A stretch of 64,000 nucleotides of DNA from Rhodocyclaceae bacterium (GTDB lineage Bacteria; Pseudomonadota; Gammaproteobacteria; Burkholderiales; Rhodocyclaceae): assembly GCA_016791115.1 (NCBI GenBank), contig JAEUNL010000064.1:62001-126000 (forward strand). The letters are read 5' to 3'. Each line of letters begins with the position of its first letter. Position 1 is the first letter of the stretch. Both the position numbers and the translations under genes were made by a program. A model generated the notes under the pieces. The model was not told the origin of the DNA. It saw only the letters and a program-made list of their open reading frames with translations, and ran no database searches. Shown one piece after another: positions 17,400 through 36,122 of the stretch.

Positions 17400-20300
17400 G
17401 GCCGGGCCTCGTGCTGAAGCTCGCGCAGGAGCTCGGCCTCGGCTTCAGTCTCCGACATGGCGCGCACCTCCGCAGCAGCGCCATCAGGGGTGGCCTCTGT
17501 CGGGACCGCCTCGGGGACGAGCTGCGGAATCACAGACATGAGGTATGCCGCGAGCGATTCGAGAGTGGGATGGTCGAAGACGAGGGTCGCGGGAAGCGTG
17601 CATTCGACCGCACGGCTGATCGCGTTTTTTAGCTCTACCGTCATAAGAGAATCCATGCCGAGGTCGCGCACCGGCAGGTTCGGTTCGATGCGCCGCTGGG
17701 CCGGGACGCCCACCACCTTCCGCACAAGCGCTTCCAGGCGACCAACCAGGGCCGCGTGGCGCTGGTTCGCGGGCGTGGCGAGCAGATCCGCAACCAGGGT
17801 CGAGCCGTGTGCCGCCTCAGCTACGGGCGTCTTCAGCACGTCGGCGAAAAATCGGGGCGGGGAGTTGCCGTAGACCGCTCCGAGATAGCGCGCCCAGTCC
17901 ATCGGTATCACGGCGGACACCGGCACGCCACGCTCGACGAGCCGAAACATCGCCGATATGCCTTCCTCAACCACGATCTCGCCCACGCCCAGAGCGCTCC
18001 AGCCGCGCCCGCCCGTCCCGTGCGCTCCTGCCATGCCATCGCCGGCCCAACGTCCCCAAGCGATGCTCGTAACGGCGCGGCCCGCCGAGGAGAGCGAATG
18101 CGCCAGCGCATCAAGTGTCGAGTTGGCGGCAGCATAGTTCGCCTGCCCTGGATTGCCCAACCACGCTGCGCCCGCTGAGAAGAGCACGAAGAAATCGAGC
18201 GCCTTGCGTTCAGTTGCGGTCGCGAGGTTCAGCGCGCCCGCAAGCTTCGGTCTGAGCGCCTTCTCGAAGCGCGGCCAGTCCAGGTGCGCGAGTACGCCGT
18301 CATCGAGCACGCCAGCGGCGTGAACGACGCCACGCAACTTCGGTTCCCGAGCTGCAATACCCGCGATGATCTCGCAAACCGACGGGTCGCCTATGTCACA
18401 CAGAACTTCGCGGATCGAGACACCGCGCGCCGCGAGCACCTGAAGCACATTGCGCGCCTTGGGCGCGGGCGGACGGCGCCCCATGAGAACCAGATGCCGA
18501 GCACCGCGCGCCGCGAGCCCTTCGGCGACCGCGAGCCCGAGCGCGCCGAAACCGCCAGTCACGAGGTAGTTCGCGTTCGGATCGATCGACACGGTCCTCG
18601 GCCGCGGCGCATAGCGCCTAAGCACGAGTTTTCCAGTGTGCCGGGCGTGCACCATGGCCTCGAAAGCAGCGTGCGGTGCTTCGAGCGGGTGCACCGTGAC
18701 CGGCAACGGTTCGAGCGCGCCGCTTTCTAGCCGCTGCAGAAGGATCGCGAAGAGTGTGGGCGCCAAGGACGGATCGCGCAGGGCGTCGTCAGCGAGATCG
18801 AACGCCTTGTAGTTTATGCCGGGATACAGACGCGTGGCTTCCGCAGAACTGTAGATATCGCGCTTGCCCATCTCGAGAAAGCGCCCGCCGGGCTTCAGGA
18901 GAGCGAGGCTCGCCGGAATGAACTCGCCTGCAAGCGCATTCAGCACCACGTCCACGCCCGCGCCCCCGGTCGCATCGAGGATCTCGTCGCGGAACGTGAG
19001 GCTGCGCGAATCGAAGACATGCCTTACCCCCGCGGCGCGCACAAGGTCGCGCTTGGACTCGCTCGCGGTAGCGAATACGTCGGCGCCGATGAGTTGCGCG
19101 ATACGTACCGCTGCCATGCCCACGCCCCCCGCGGCCGAATGGATGAGGACGCGCTCGCCGCGCTTCAACGATGCGAGGCGCTCGAGCGCGTAGCTCGCGG
19201 TGAGATAGGCCACAGTGAGCCCGGCACCCTGCTCCTCGGTAATGCTGGCGGGCCGGCGTACGGCGAAGCGCTCGGGCACCACTACGCTGGTCGCGAGGCT
19301 TTCGGGGGCGAGTGCGATTACCTCGTCACCCGGCGCGAGCGAGTTCACGTCTGGACCCACGGCCGAGACGACGCCGGCGCACTCGCCACCTAGCGCAGCG
19401 ACCTTGCCCGGATACATGCCGAGTGCGCAGAGCACATCGCGGAAGTTGAGCCCCGAGGCGCACACCTCGATGCGGACCTCGCCAGGACCCGGGACGCGCG
19501 GCTCGAAGGCCTCGAGCGCCACGTCGTCGATGCTGCCGGGCCTGGGCACCGTGAGGCGGAACTCGCCGGCTTCACGAAGTGGCGCCAGTCGCGCGGTCCA
19601 CGCCTGGCCGGCGCGCACGGCTACGAGCGACTCAGCCGGATCGATCGAATCGACCACGGCCACGATATCCTGCACGCTCGCGCGCGCATCCAGATCGAGC
19701 ATCGAGCACGACAACTCGGGATGCTCGGCGCGAACGACACGGCCGAATCCCCAGAGAGCCGCGCCAGCCGGTGAAGCGCCCTCGCCGGGGCGGACGGCCT
19801 GCGCCCCGCGCGTCACGAGCCACAGGCGCGCGGAGCGCTGTCCGTAAATGCGCACGCACGCCTGCGCGAGATGCAGCGCAGACTGCAGCATCGATCGGAC
19901 GCCGGCGCTCGCGGACGCGCCGTCCGTTGTCGCAGGCGCGTCAAGCCCCGCCAGATGGACGACCGCCTCGGGCAGCCCGCCAAGTGTGACGGCTATGGCA
20001 TCGAGCGCACGTGCGACCTCGGCAGAATCGCGCGAAGCATCGTCGACGGACATCATGGCGACTGCGTCTCCGCGCTCCCGCAGGACGCGCACAAGCGATT
20101 CACCGGAACCGGAGCGATCAGGCACCACCAGCCATCGCTTCGTGGACGGTGCGGCCGCTTCGGCCGCAACCTCCCGCCAGACAAGCTCGTAGCCCGCCCG
20201 TTCGACGAGCCCCGCCGGCACAAGGCCCAGTGCCGCGGGCGATACGCGCTCGAAGCGAACGTCATCGAGTCTTGCGACAGGGGTACCGTCCTCGTTCCAC

Positions 20301-23300
20301 ACCGAAAGCTCGGCCCACAGAGCACGCGGGGCTTCCGGCTTACGCCGCACCGTAACGTGACACCAGACCACGGCTCCAGAATTTCCAAACACAGCGAGGC
20401 GCCCCGCGTGTGTGGGAAAGTACAACGGCTCTGCGCTAGCCCCTCTATCACCGGCAGCTACCGAAGCAAGTTGCAGGCAACCATCCAGCAGCACGGGATG
20501 CAGGATGAATCCGTTCGCGGTGGAACTCGGCAGGCGCACGCGTCCCATCGCCTCGCCCTCTGCACACCGGATTGAATCGAGGCTTCGGAACGCAGGCCCG
20601 AACTGCGCTCCCCGCGCAGCGAGCCCCGCATAGAATGCCTGCGGATCGACTTCATCCGATAGCCTTGACCGGATCGACTCCTCGCGCTCTGTCGCGCGCG
20701 CGGCTTCGCCTGGCAAGTGGGCCTCGACGCGTGCTGCGGCGATCACAAGCCACGCGCCACCGTCGCCTGGCGGCGCGCGCAGGATTTCGGCCGACCACGC
20801 GCCCCTGCCGGCGGACCGCAGGACCGTCTGCACTGTCACGCTGCCTTCGGCAGACAGGATGAGCGGCGCCCGGAACTCGAGGTCGCGCAGCTCGCACGCC
20901 ATGTTGGGCGCCAACTCGCGCGACGCAGCGAGCATCATCTCGGCGCTCGCCGTAGCCGGCCACACACTCCGGCCGTTGAATGAGTGCTCGCGCAGAACGG
21001 CGTGCGCGGAGTCGCCGGCTGCGGTCTCGAAAATCGCATCGCCCGTGGCCACGGGCACGCGCCATCCCAGAAGCGGATGGCGCCAGGTTCTGGTGGCTGG
21101 CCCCGACGGGGCGTCCGCGCCCTTTGGCTCGTCGACCCAGTAGCGCGCGCGCTGGAACGGATAGCGCGGAAGCTCGACACGCGCGCGCACCGCACGGCGC
21201 TCCACCCCGCTCCAATCGTCGACCACGCCGCGCACGTAGAGATCACCCAGTGTGCCGAGCCACGTCGTCCAGTCGTCGCGGCCGCGGCGCAATGACGAGA
21301 ACCACGCGATGTCCGCATCGGGAAGCGAGCGGTGCCCGAGGGCGGCAAGCACCGGATGCGGCCCAATCTCGAGCGCAGCGGCAATGCCCGACTCAACCGC
21401 CGTCCGGATGGCATCCGCATAACGTACCGGCGACTGCAATTGCTCGATCCAATACTTCGCGCTTCCCCACTCGGCGTCGGCGACGCGTCCGGTCATCGAC
21501 GAAATGATCCTCACCTCGGGCGCGGCGCGCGTAACACCGCCCGCCGCACGCTCGAAAGCGGCCAGCATCGGCCTCATGAGCGGCGAATGGAACGCGTGCG
21601 AGACCTTCATCGGCTCGGCGCGCACGCCCTCTTTCGCGAATGCCGCAATTGTCGCCTGCACCGCAGCCGTTTCGCCGGAGACCACCGTCTCGTCCGGGCC
21701 GTTGATGCCTGCGACAACTACCACGCCAGGAATTCTGGCGATCGTATCCTTCACCGCGGATTCGCAAGTGAACACCGCTGCCATTGCGCCACCATCGGGC
21801 AACTCCTGCATGAGCCGCCCGCGCAGGGTGACCAGCTTCGCAGCATCGTCGAGCGACATGACGCCAGCGCAGCACGCTGCCGCGAACTCGCCCACCGAAT
21901 GACCGAGCACGACCGACGGCGTGATCCCCACGCTCCTCCAAAGCTCGACAAGGGCGTACTGGATCGCAAATAGCGCAGGCTGGGTGTAGCGCGTCTCGTC
22001 GAGCGGCGCATTCTCCTCGCCCGGGGCAAACATCACCTCCAGCAGCGAGCCGCCGAGCTCGGTATCGATCGCAGCGGCGCAGCGCTCCAGCGCATCGCGG
22101 AACACCGGACTCGCCTTCGCGAGTTCGCGTCCCATACCCGCGTACTGCGCACCTTGGCCCGTGAAGAGGAAGGCCACGCCGGCATTGGAGGCGACAGCAA
22201 TGCGGGCGCGTCTCAGCTCGGCGCAATCTTCGCCGCGTGCAGCGGTGCGAAGGGAGACGACAAGCGCGTTCGCGTCTGGCCCGGTCACAGACAACCGATA
22301 TGGCATGTGAGCGCGACCTGCTGCGCCAGCGGGGCCGATCAATGCGACATCCGCGCCGTCGCGCTCTAGGCGCGCGGCATACAGGTTCGCCAGGGCATCG
22401 AGTGCCGCCGGGCTGCGTGCCGAAAGGGTGATGAGGTGAGGAGCCGGCGCGGCCGCGGCCATGTTCGCGGCAGCTTGGGGCTGCGGCGCCTCTTCGAGGA
22501 TCACGTGGGCATTGGTTCCGCTGAAACCGAACGAGCTCACGCCCGCAATGCGCCGGCCCTTGATCGGCTCCCACGGTTCCAGAGTCGTCGGCACGCGCAC
22601 CGGGATATCGGCCCAAGGGATGTGCGGCGTGGGCACCCGGAAGTTGACGTTAGGCGGGATCTGGCGATGAGCGAGTGCAAGCACTGTCTTGATGAGGCCG
22701 GTCACGCCCGCGGCGGCCTCCAGGTGTCCAACGTTGGACTTGACCGCGCCCACGACGAGCGGACGCGAACGGTCTGCACCGTAGACGGTCGCGATGCCAT
22801 CCATCTCGATGGGATCGCCGAGCGTGGTACCCGTTCCATGCGCCTCTATGTAACCTACCGCGTCGGGTGACAGGCCACTCGCGGTGAGCGCGTCGCGCAT
22901 CACGTCGATCTGCGCGAGGCCGTTGGGCACCGCGAAGCCGCTGCTCGGCCCGTCCTGGTTGACCGCCGAGCCGCGGATCAGCGCGATCACGCGATCGCCA
23001 TCAGCCAATGCAGTCGACAGGCGTTTGATGAGGATCACGCCGCAGCCTTCGGCGCGCACGAATCCGTTGGCCGAGGCGTCGAAGGTCTTGCAGTGGGCGT
23101 CCGGCGAGAGCATTCCCCAGCGCGCCAGACAGAGCAGAACCTCGGGCGATAGGATCAAGTTGACCCCACCGGCAATTGCCATGCGCGACTCGCCGTCGCG
23201 CACGCTGCGGCACGCACGGTCCACTGCCACCAGCGACGACGAGCACGCCGTGTCCATCGCGATCGCAGGCCCCTGAAGACCGAGGGTGAACGAGACTCGG

Positions 23301-23844
23301 CCAGCGGTTGCGTTGAGCGTGTTTCCCGAGACGATGTAGGCGTCCAGCTCGGAGTCACGCAGCCGGCGCGTGAGCAGGTGCAGATAGTCGGAGGTCGTGG
23401 TGCCCACAAAGACGCCTGTGCGTGTGCCCTTCAGGCTCGAAGGCGGGATACCTGCGCATTCGAGCGCCTCCCAGGTGACTTCGAGGAACAGACGCTGCTG
23501 CGGATCCATGAGCTGCGCCTCGCGACCTGCGATGCCGAAGAATTCGGCGTCGAAGCCGTCGACGCGGTCTAGCAACCCGGCCTTGTGGACCACGTTAATG
23601 TCAGCCGGCGAATGCCGGGCGGCATCCCAGCGCTCCGAGGGAATGTCGCGGATCGCATCTCCACCGGTTCTAAGCAGCTCCCAGAATGCCTCCGGGTCAG
23701 GCGCTCCAGGCAGGCGGCATCCGAGACCTACGATCGCAAGGGGCTCGGTGCGCGCGGCCTCCATCTGCTCGACCCGCTCGCGCATGCGGCGCAGCGCCTC
23801 GAGGGCCTGGCGTTGCAGATCGGGCGAATCGTTTCGCGGCGCAC

Positions 23845-23848
<4 letters not shown>
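17396..23848 (-). CDS. PKS3: type I polyketide synthase, KS-AT-DH-ER-KR-ACP
   Basis: The protein has 2150 residues and a fully reducing domain set without a methyltransferase. A predicted N-terminal coiled coil (LEALRRMRERVEQMEAAR) leads into the KS (Cys near 201, DTACSSS; EAHGTGT; KSNVGH). The AT has GHSVGE near 651 and HAFH near 751, predicting malonyl-CoA. The DH keeps His near 952 (HSFNGRSVWP) and LLDGCLQ. The ER has HSAAGGVG near 1573. The KR has VTGGFGALG near 1760; its active-site segment is FSAGAAWLGNPGQANYAAAN, where Tyr and Asn are present but the residue 13 before the Tyr, normally the catalytic Ser, is missing (Ala-Gly where Ser is expected). The ACP Ser lies near 2063 (GMDSLM). 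The C-terminal tail MSETEAEAELLREL is docking-like. The ATG overlaps the PKS2 stop as ATGA. If the KR is inactive, DH and ER would have no substrate, so this change matters. Confidence 0.95.
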
Positions 23849-29705
<5,857 letters not shown>

Positions 29706-29709
<4 letters not shown>

Positions 29710-32700
29710 GATGGCGTTGCCCCCTTGAGCAGCTCGCGCGCCTCTTCGTCGCTCATCCGCTCGATGTCGTCAATGAGTGCGTCGAACTCGGAATCGGCGG
29801 CGGCGATGGAAGCGGCCGGCGCGGGAGCGGCGGGCGCGTCGAGCGCGACCTGCAGGCGCTCTGCCAGGTGCTCGGAGAGCGCGAGGACGGTCGGATAGTT
29901 CCAGGCGAGGGTTGGCGAGAGCGGCACGCCGCCGCGCTTCTCGAGGCGGTTGCGCAGTTCGAGCGCCATCAGCGAATCCAGCCCGAGGGACTTGAGCGCG
30001 CGGTCGGAGGGCACACGCTGCGGGACCATGCGAAGCACCGCGCCCACCTCGGCCTTGATCGCGCTCTCCATCAGCGCGCGCCGCGGCGGTCCGGGCGGCA
30101 ACGCCGCGAGCGCGTCGCGAAGCGCGGGCTCGGCCTCGCGCGTCGCGTCGGCGGCCTCGGTGCGCTCGACGAGGTCCAGCACGTCCTCGCGCCCGAGGGC
30201 GGCATTCCAGCGGCGCGCGTCGAACTCTGCGCACACGGCGTACGCGGCGCCGGCGGCGATCAGGCGATCGATCGCTTCGATTGCAGTCGCGGCCTCGATA
30301 CCCGCGAAGCCGAGGCGGCGCAGAGAGTCTCCGCGAACGGCGGATGCCGCTGCCAGGCCCACCGCGGCGACGGGTCCGAACGCCACCGCCAGCCCGGGCT
30401 TGCCGCGCGCTTGCCGGTGCTGCGCGAGCGCGTCGAGGAAGGCGTTCGCCGCGGCGTAGTTGCCCTGGCCCGGCGTGCCGAAGAGCGAGGCGACCGACGA
30501 GAACATCACGAACGCGTCGAGCGCGTCGCCTTCGGTCAGGCGATCGAGGTTCCACGCGCCCATCACCTTGCCGTCGCGCGGCGCGCGCAGGCGCTCGGGC
30601 GTCATCTCGCCCACCGTCGCGTCCGCGAGCGTGCCCGCGGCGTGGAAGACGCCGCGAAGCGGCCCGCCCTCGCGGCGCGCCCGCTCCAGCGCGGCGGCGA
30701 GCGCCTCTCGATCGGCCACGTCGCATGCGGCGGTAAGCACCCGTGTGCCGGAGGCCTCGATTTCGCGAAGCTCGCGTTGGGCCGCCGGCGTGGGCGCGCC
30801 GCGGCCGAGCAGCATCACCGCGCCCGCGCCGCGGCGCGCGAGCCACCGCGCCACTTCGAGCCCGAGCGCACCGAGGCCGCCGCTCACGACATAACAGCCG
30901 TCGCCGCGGACCCTGGATCGCAGGTACGGGGCCGCGCGCACCCGCGCGGGCGCGGGCTCCAGCGACACCACGTGCTTGCCCACGTGAATGCCGGGCATCA
31001 GATCCTTGAAGGCCGCGACGAGATCGTCGGCGGCGAACGTCTTCACGGGAAGCGGACGATACTTCCCCGCTTCGAGGTCGGCCATCAGCTCGCGCAGCAT
31101 CCCCCCAAGGAGCGCAGGACGATCGTGCATCATCCGGTCGAGGTCGACCGCGAAGTACGCGAGGCCAGCGCGGAAAGGCCCAAGCTCCACGCGCGTGCCG
31201 CCGTAGATGTCGCGCTTGCCGAGCTCGACGAAGCGGCCGTACGGCGCGAGGCATTCGAGGCCCGCCGCGATCGCGTCGCCGGCGAGCGAGTTGAGCACGA
31301 CGTCCACGCCCCGCCCGTCCGTCGCGGCGCGCACCGCGCTCGCGAAATCGCCGCGCGAATCGAACACGTGGGCGACGCCCATCGAGCGCAGCAACGCGCG
31401 CTTCTCCTCGGTGCCCGCGGTCGCCAGCACCTCGGCGCCCGCACGACGCGCCACCTGCAACGCCGCGAGCCCCACGCCACCTGCAGCGGAGTGGACGAGT
31501 ACGCGTTCCCCCCGCTCGATTCGCGCGAGGTGCACGAGAGCGTAGATCGCGGTCAGGAATGCGATGGGAGTACCCGCCGCTGCATCAGAGGCAAGGCTGC
31601 GCGGCTTGGGCGCGACGAGATCGCCGTGCACCGGAGCGTGCTTCTGCAGGCAGCGATGGCCAATCGCAACGACCTCGTCGCCGGGACGCACGTTCGTTAC
31701 CGATGCGCCGACGCGCACAATCCGACCGGCGCATTCGATACCGAGGGGGCCGCGTCCGTTCTCGTAGCCCGGATACACGCCGAGTGCTGACATGAGGTTC
31801 ATGAAATTGAGACCGGCGTGTGCAACCTCGATCTCGACCTCGTGCGGCGAAGGCTCGAGGCGCAGCGCCGCCTGCCAATGCAGTGTGTCCGGCTCTCCGG
31901 GCGAGGAAATCTCCGCCCGTAGGCTCGGCGGGTCTGCGTCGTAGGCAGTGTCCTCATCCTCCTGCAAAGGCGACAATCGCAGGCGCAGCCATCGGCCGCC
32001 GCGCAACGCGAGCTGGCGCTGCGGGGGCTTCGCGCGAACGAGACCGGCGAGCGCCGGGGATCCGTCGGCTTCGAGGTCGACGAGCGTCACGTCCAGGCCC
32101 GGCTGCTCGTGGGCCCACACCCGGCCGAGCCCCCACAGTGCAGAGGCACCGAGTGCGGGCACGCTGTCTGCCTCGCCGGCTGAGACCGCGCCGCACGTGA
32201 CGAGCCAGACACGCGCGGGCGTACCGCTCGCAACTTGCCCGAGTCCGTGTGCGAGAGCGAGCGTATCGTCCCCGGCCTGACGCCAAGCCGCCTCGATCCA
32301 GTCGAGACTGTCGCCCACCCCGGCACACTCGAGCGCCCCCATGTGCACGATCTGCGCGCGCGCGCTCTCGCCTGCAAGCGCGGCGAGCGCGCGTGGCACC
32401 GCATCGCCCGAAGTCACATGCACGCTGCGCACGCCCCCCGCCGCGAGCGCCTGCATGAGCGTCTGTGCCGTATCGGCGGACGGGCAAACCACGACCACCG
32501 TGCCTATCGCAGCTGTCGCCGGACCGGGATCTGCGTCGATCCATTTGGCGCAATGCAACAACCCATCGAGGTTCGCCGCGCCCGACTGGCGCAGGCGCTC
32601 GAAGACGACGCCGCGCATCGCTGCGAGCAACTCGCCGTGCGCGTCGTGGATATCCGCGTCGCCGGAGGCGCGCGCGAAGGTAACGCTGAGTGCTGCATCC

Positions 32701-35700
32701 ACGGGAAGCGGACGCAGCAACTCCAGTCGGCCGATGCGGGTGGGAATCGGCGTCGCAGAATCGCTTGGCTCGCTCTGTAGAATCGCCCCCGCAATTGCCT
32801 GAAGCGCGGCGTCGAGAACCGGCGGAAACGCCACATAGCGCCGGGCGCGCGGATCAAGCGTTGCAGTATCGAGCTGCACGCTAGCCACGCCCTCCGCGTC
32901 TCCGAGTTTCATCTCCCGAAGGCCGCGGAAAGCAGGGCCGTAACCGAGCCCTGCCTCGTCGAGCATTGCATAAAGGTCGTCATGCGACAAGGTTGCAGCG
33001 TTCCCGCTCATCGGCGCGATTGGCGCCACGTCATCGGCGGCGACTACAACCCCTGTGGCGCGTCGCTCCCAGCGCTCGTCCTCGTCGCCACCTCGCCCAT
33101 AGACGTCGAAGCGCGCGTGATCTTCGCCGCTCCATTGCAGGCGGACCTGAAGGCGCGGCGACGTGCCGGGCGGAACCGCCCAAGCGTCAAGGAACTCGAC
33201 GTGCGCAAGCGCCCAGCGTTGCGTGCTCCGCGACTCGGCTGCGGCGGCAAGCGCAGCCTCACAATACCCGACCCCAGGGAAGAGCACCGAACCACGCACT
33301 CGGTGATCGGCGATCCACCCAAAGCGCGTCGGCGCGAGCATGGTCTCCCAGCAAGCCCCGCCTTCCGCAGCCGGATCGAAGCGGCGCTCGAGCAGCGGAT
33401 GCTGCGAGGAACGCGCCGCGTCGACGACGCCCGCCGCCGCGGTCTGCGAGGCGGCCTCCGTCCAAAGGCGCTCGCGCTGCCACGGATACAGCGGCAACGA
33501 CAGCCTCGGCTGGCAATCAGGCATGAGCCGGTTCCAATCGACGGGCAGGCCGGCGCACCATGCCGCACCCACGGCTGCGAGGAACGTGGCGAGCTCGGGC
33601 TCCTCGCGGCGCCCGCACGCGATCGCGGTCACGGATTCGCCGCAGGCCTGCGCGGTTTGCTCGATCGATTGCACCAGCACGGGATGAGGACCCAGTTCGA
33701 CGAAAGTCGTAATCCCGTCCTCAATCAGGGCCGACACGGCTTTCGAGAACATCACCGGCTGTCGCAGGTTGCGCGCCCAGTATCCGGCGTCGAACTCGCG
33801 GCCCTCGGCCTTGCGTGCGAAGACGGTCGAGACGATAGCCATGCGCTCGGAGCGTGGCTGCAGGTTAGCGAGGTCTACCTCCAGCTCGCGTGCGAGCGGC
33901 TCCATCTGCGGGCTGTGCGATGCGACGTCTACCCGCACGAGTCGGCAGAAGATTCCGTCGCGCTCGAGCTCCGCGATCACCGCGGCAACGGCATCCGGAG
34001 CGCCCGAAATCACACTAGACCGCGGGCTGTTGCTGACTGCGACCGAGACCTCGGTTTCGCGCCCGCACAGGCGGACACGCGCGTCGTCCATCGAGAGATC
34101 GACCAACGCCATTGCGCCCATCCCGCTCGTGCGGCGCATTAGCGCGCTGCGGCGGCAGATGATCCGCATTGCCTGTCCCAAGTCGAGAACTCCGGCGATG
34201 TACGCAGCGCCCACTTCGCCCATGCTGTGTCCCACAACCGCAGCCGGCTCGATGCCGAGCGAACGCCACAGATTCGCATAGGCGATAGCGATGGCGACCA
34301 GCACGGGCTGGATCACGTCAATCTCTTCGAGGCGGAACGTCCCGTCCCCTGGATTGGCCGTCAGTTGCTCGACGAGCGACCAGTCGGCATAAGGACGCAT
34401 CGCCCGGTCGCATTCCTCCAGCGCCTCGCGAAAAACTGGCTGCTCGCGAGAAAGCTCTCGCGCCATGCCGAGCCACTGCGCGCCCTGCCCCGGAACCACA
34501 AAGCACACGCGCCTCGGCGCCCCGTCCGCCGCAACTTCAGCCGGTGCGGCCGCGCAGCCCTCGGCGTAGTCGCGTAGAGAATCAATGAGCGATTCGCGGT
34601 TGCGCGAGACGAAAAAGGCGCGGTGCGACAAGGCCGTTCGCCGAATGGAGGCATTCCAACACAGCGCCTCGATCGGCACCTCAGGATGCGCCTCAGTCCA
34701 CTCAGCATAGCGTCGCGCGAGCGCCCGCAGCGACTCCGGGGAGCGCGCCGAAAGCACCAGCAGATTCGCCACCGCCGGGTGGACGGCTGACGGCACGCGC
34801 ATAAGCGCGGGCGCTTCCTCAAGCACGACGTGCGCATTCGTGCCCCCGATCCCGTAGGCACTCACGCTCGCAACGCGCGTAGGAGACCCTTCGGCTTTCG
34901 GCCAGTCTATGATCTGTGTCGCGATCTTCAGCGGCAGGTCCGACCAAGGGATGGTCGGATTCGGCTGGTTGAAGTGCAAGCTTGGCGGGATGGCACCGTT
35001 GCGCAGGACGAGCGCGGCCTTGATGAGACCAGCGACACCCGCAGTGGCCTCGGTGTGTCCGATGTTGGTCTTGATCGAACCGACCCAAGCGTGCCGCCCG
35101 GGCTCGCGGCCCTCGCCCAACACCTGGGAGAGCGCGCCAAGCTCGACCGGGTCGCCCGCGCGAGTTCCCGTACCGTGGGCCTCCACGTAGCCGACCGCCG
35201 CCGGAGCGACGTCGGCATCGTCGTAGGCCTGTCGCAGCAGTTCAATCTGTCCGATGCGGCTAGGCCGCCCCATAGAACCGCTGCTGCGGCCGTCGTTGTT
35301 CACGGCGCTGCCCCGGATTACGGCGTAGACATGATCGCCGTCGCGTTGCGCCTTCTCGAGCGACTTAAGCACCACGACGCCCACGCCCTCGCTACGTACG
35401 TAGCCGTTTCCGCTTGCATCGCCGAACTTGCAGCGCCCGTCAGGCGCCATCATCCGGCTCTGCGAATAGGCAATGTGGATGTGCGGCTGAAGAATTAGGT
35501 TGGCGCCGCCCGCCAGCGCGAGCTCGCACTCGCCCGCTCGCAGTGACTGCACAGCGAGGTGCACGCACGCGAGACCGCTTGAGCAGGCCGCGTCGATCGA
35601 GAGGCACGGCCCGCGCAATCCAAGTACGTATGAAAGTCGTGCGGCGGCACCATAGCGGCCGCTGCCCATCGTCATCGGAAAAGTGATGCGATCGGGATCT

Positions 35701-36122
35701 GTAAAGACGCGATTCTCGAAATCACTAGTCCACTGCCCCATGTACACTGCGGCGTTCGTGCCCTCAAGCGCCGCGATGTCCTCGCCGGCATCGTCCAGCG
35801 CCTCCCAGGCGGTCTCGAGCAGCAAACGTTGGTGCGGGTCCATGCACTCCGCCTCGACCGGCGCGATGCCGAAAAAGCCTGCGTCGAGTTCGTCGATGTG
35901 CGAGAGGAATCCGCCCCAACGCGTCATCATGCGGCCAGGCGTCGCGGGACGCTCGTCGAAGAAGCGGTTAAGGTCGATGCGGTCCGCGGGAATCTCTGAG
36001 ATGGCGTCGCGGCCCTCGAGGAGCATTCGCCAAAAGCCCTCGGGGTCTTCGACCCCGCCCGGAAACCGGCACCCGATGCCGACAATCGCGACTGACCGGC
36101 GGTCCCGCAGCGCGTCGCTCAC
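29706..36122 (-). CDS. PKS1: first-module type I polyketide synthase, KS-AT-DH-ER-KR-ACP
   Basis: The protein has 2138 residues. Unlike PKS2-PKS6 it has no N-terminal docking helix: the KS begins at about residue 9, which fits a first module that does not receive a chain from an upstream PKS. The KS Cys180 sits in an unusual DAACSSG (others have DTACS); His306 and His346 are present. The AT has GHSMGE (Ser613) and VASH at 713-716, closer to methylmalonyl-type ATs than to HAFH. The DH has His920 in HRVRGSVLFP and LDAALQ. The ER has HSAAGGVG. The KR begins near 1742, with Ser1876, Tyr1889 and Asn1893 all present. The ACP Ser is 2050 (GLDSLM). The C-terminal tail MSDEEARELLKG is docking-like. 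There is no loading module; the starter must come as acyl-CoA or from an unseen acyl-ACP source. The start is GTG, overlapping the thioesterase stop as GTGA. Confidence 0.95.
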
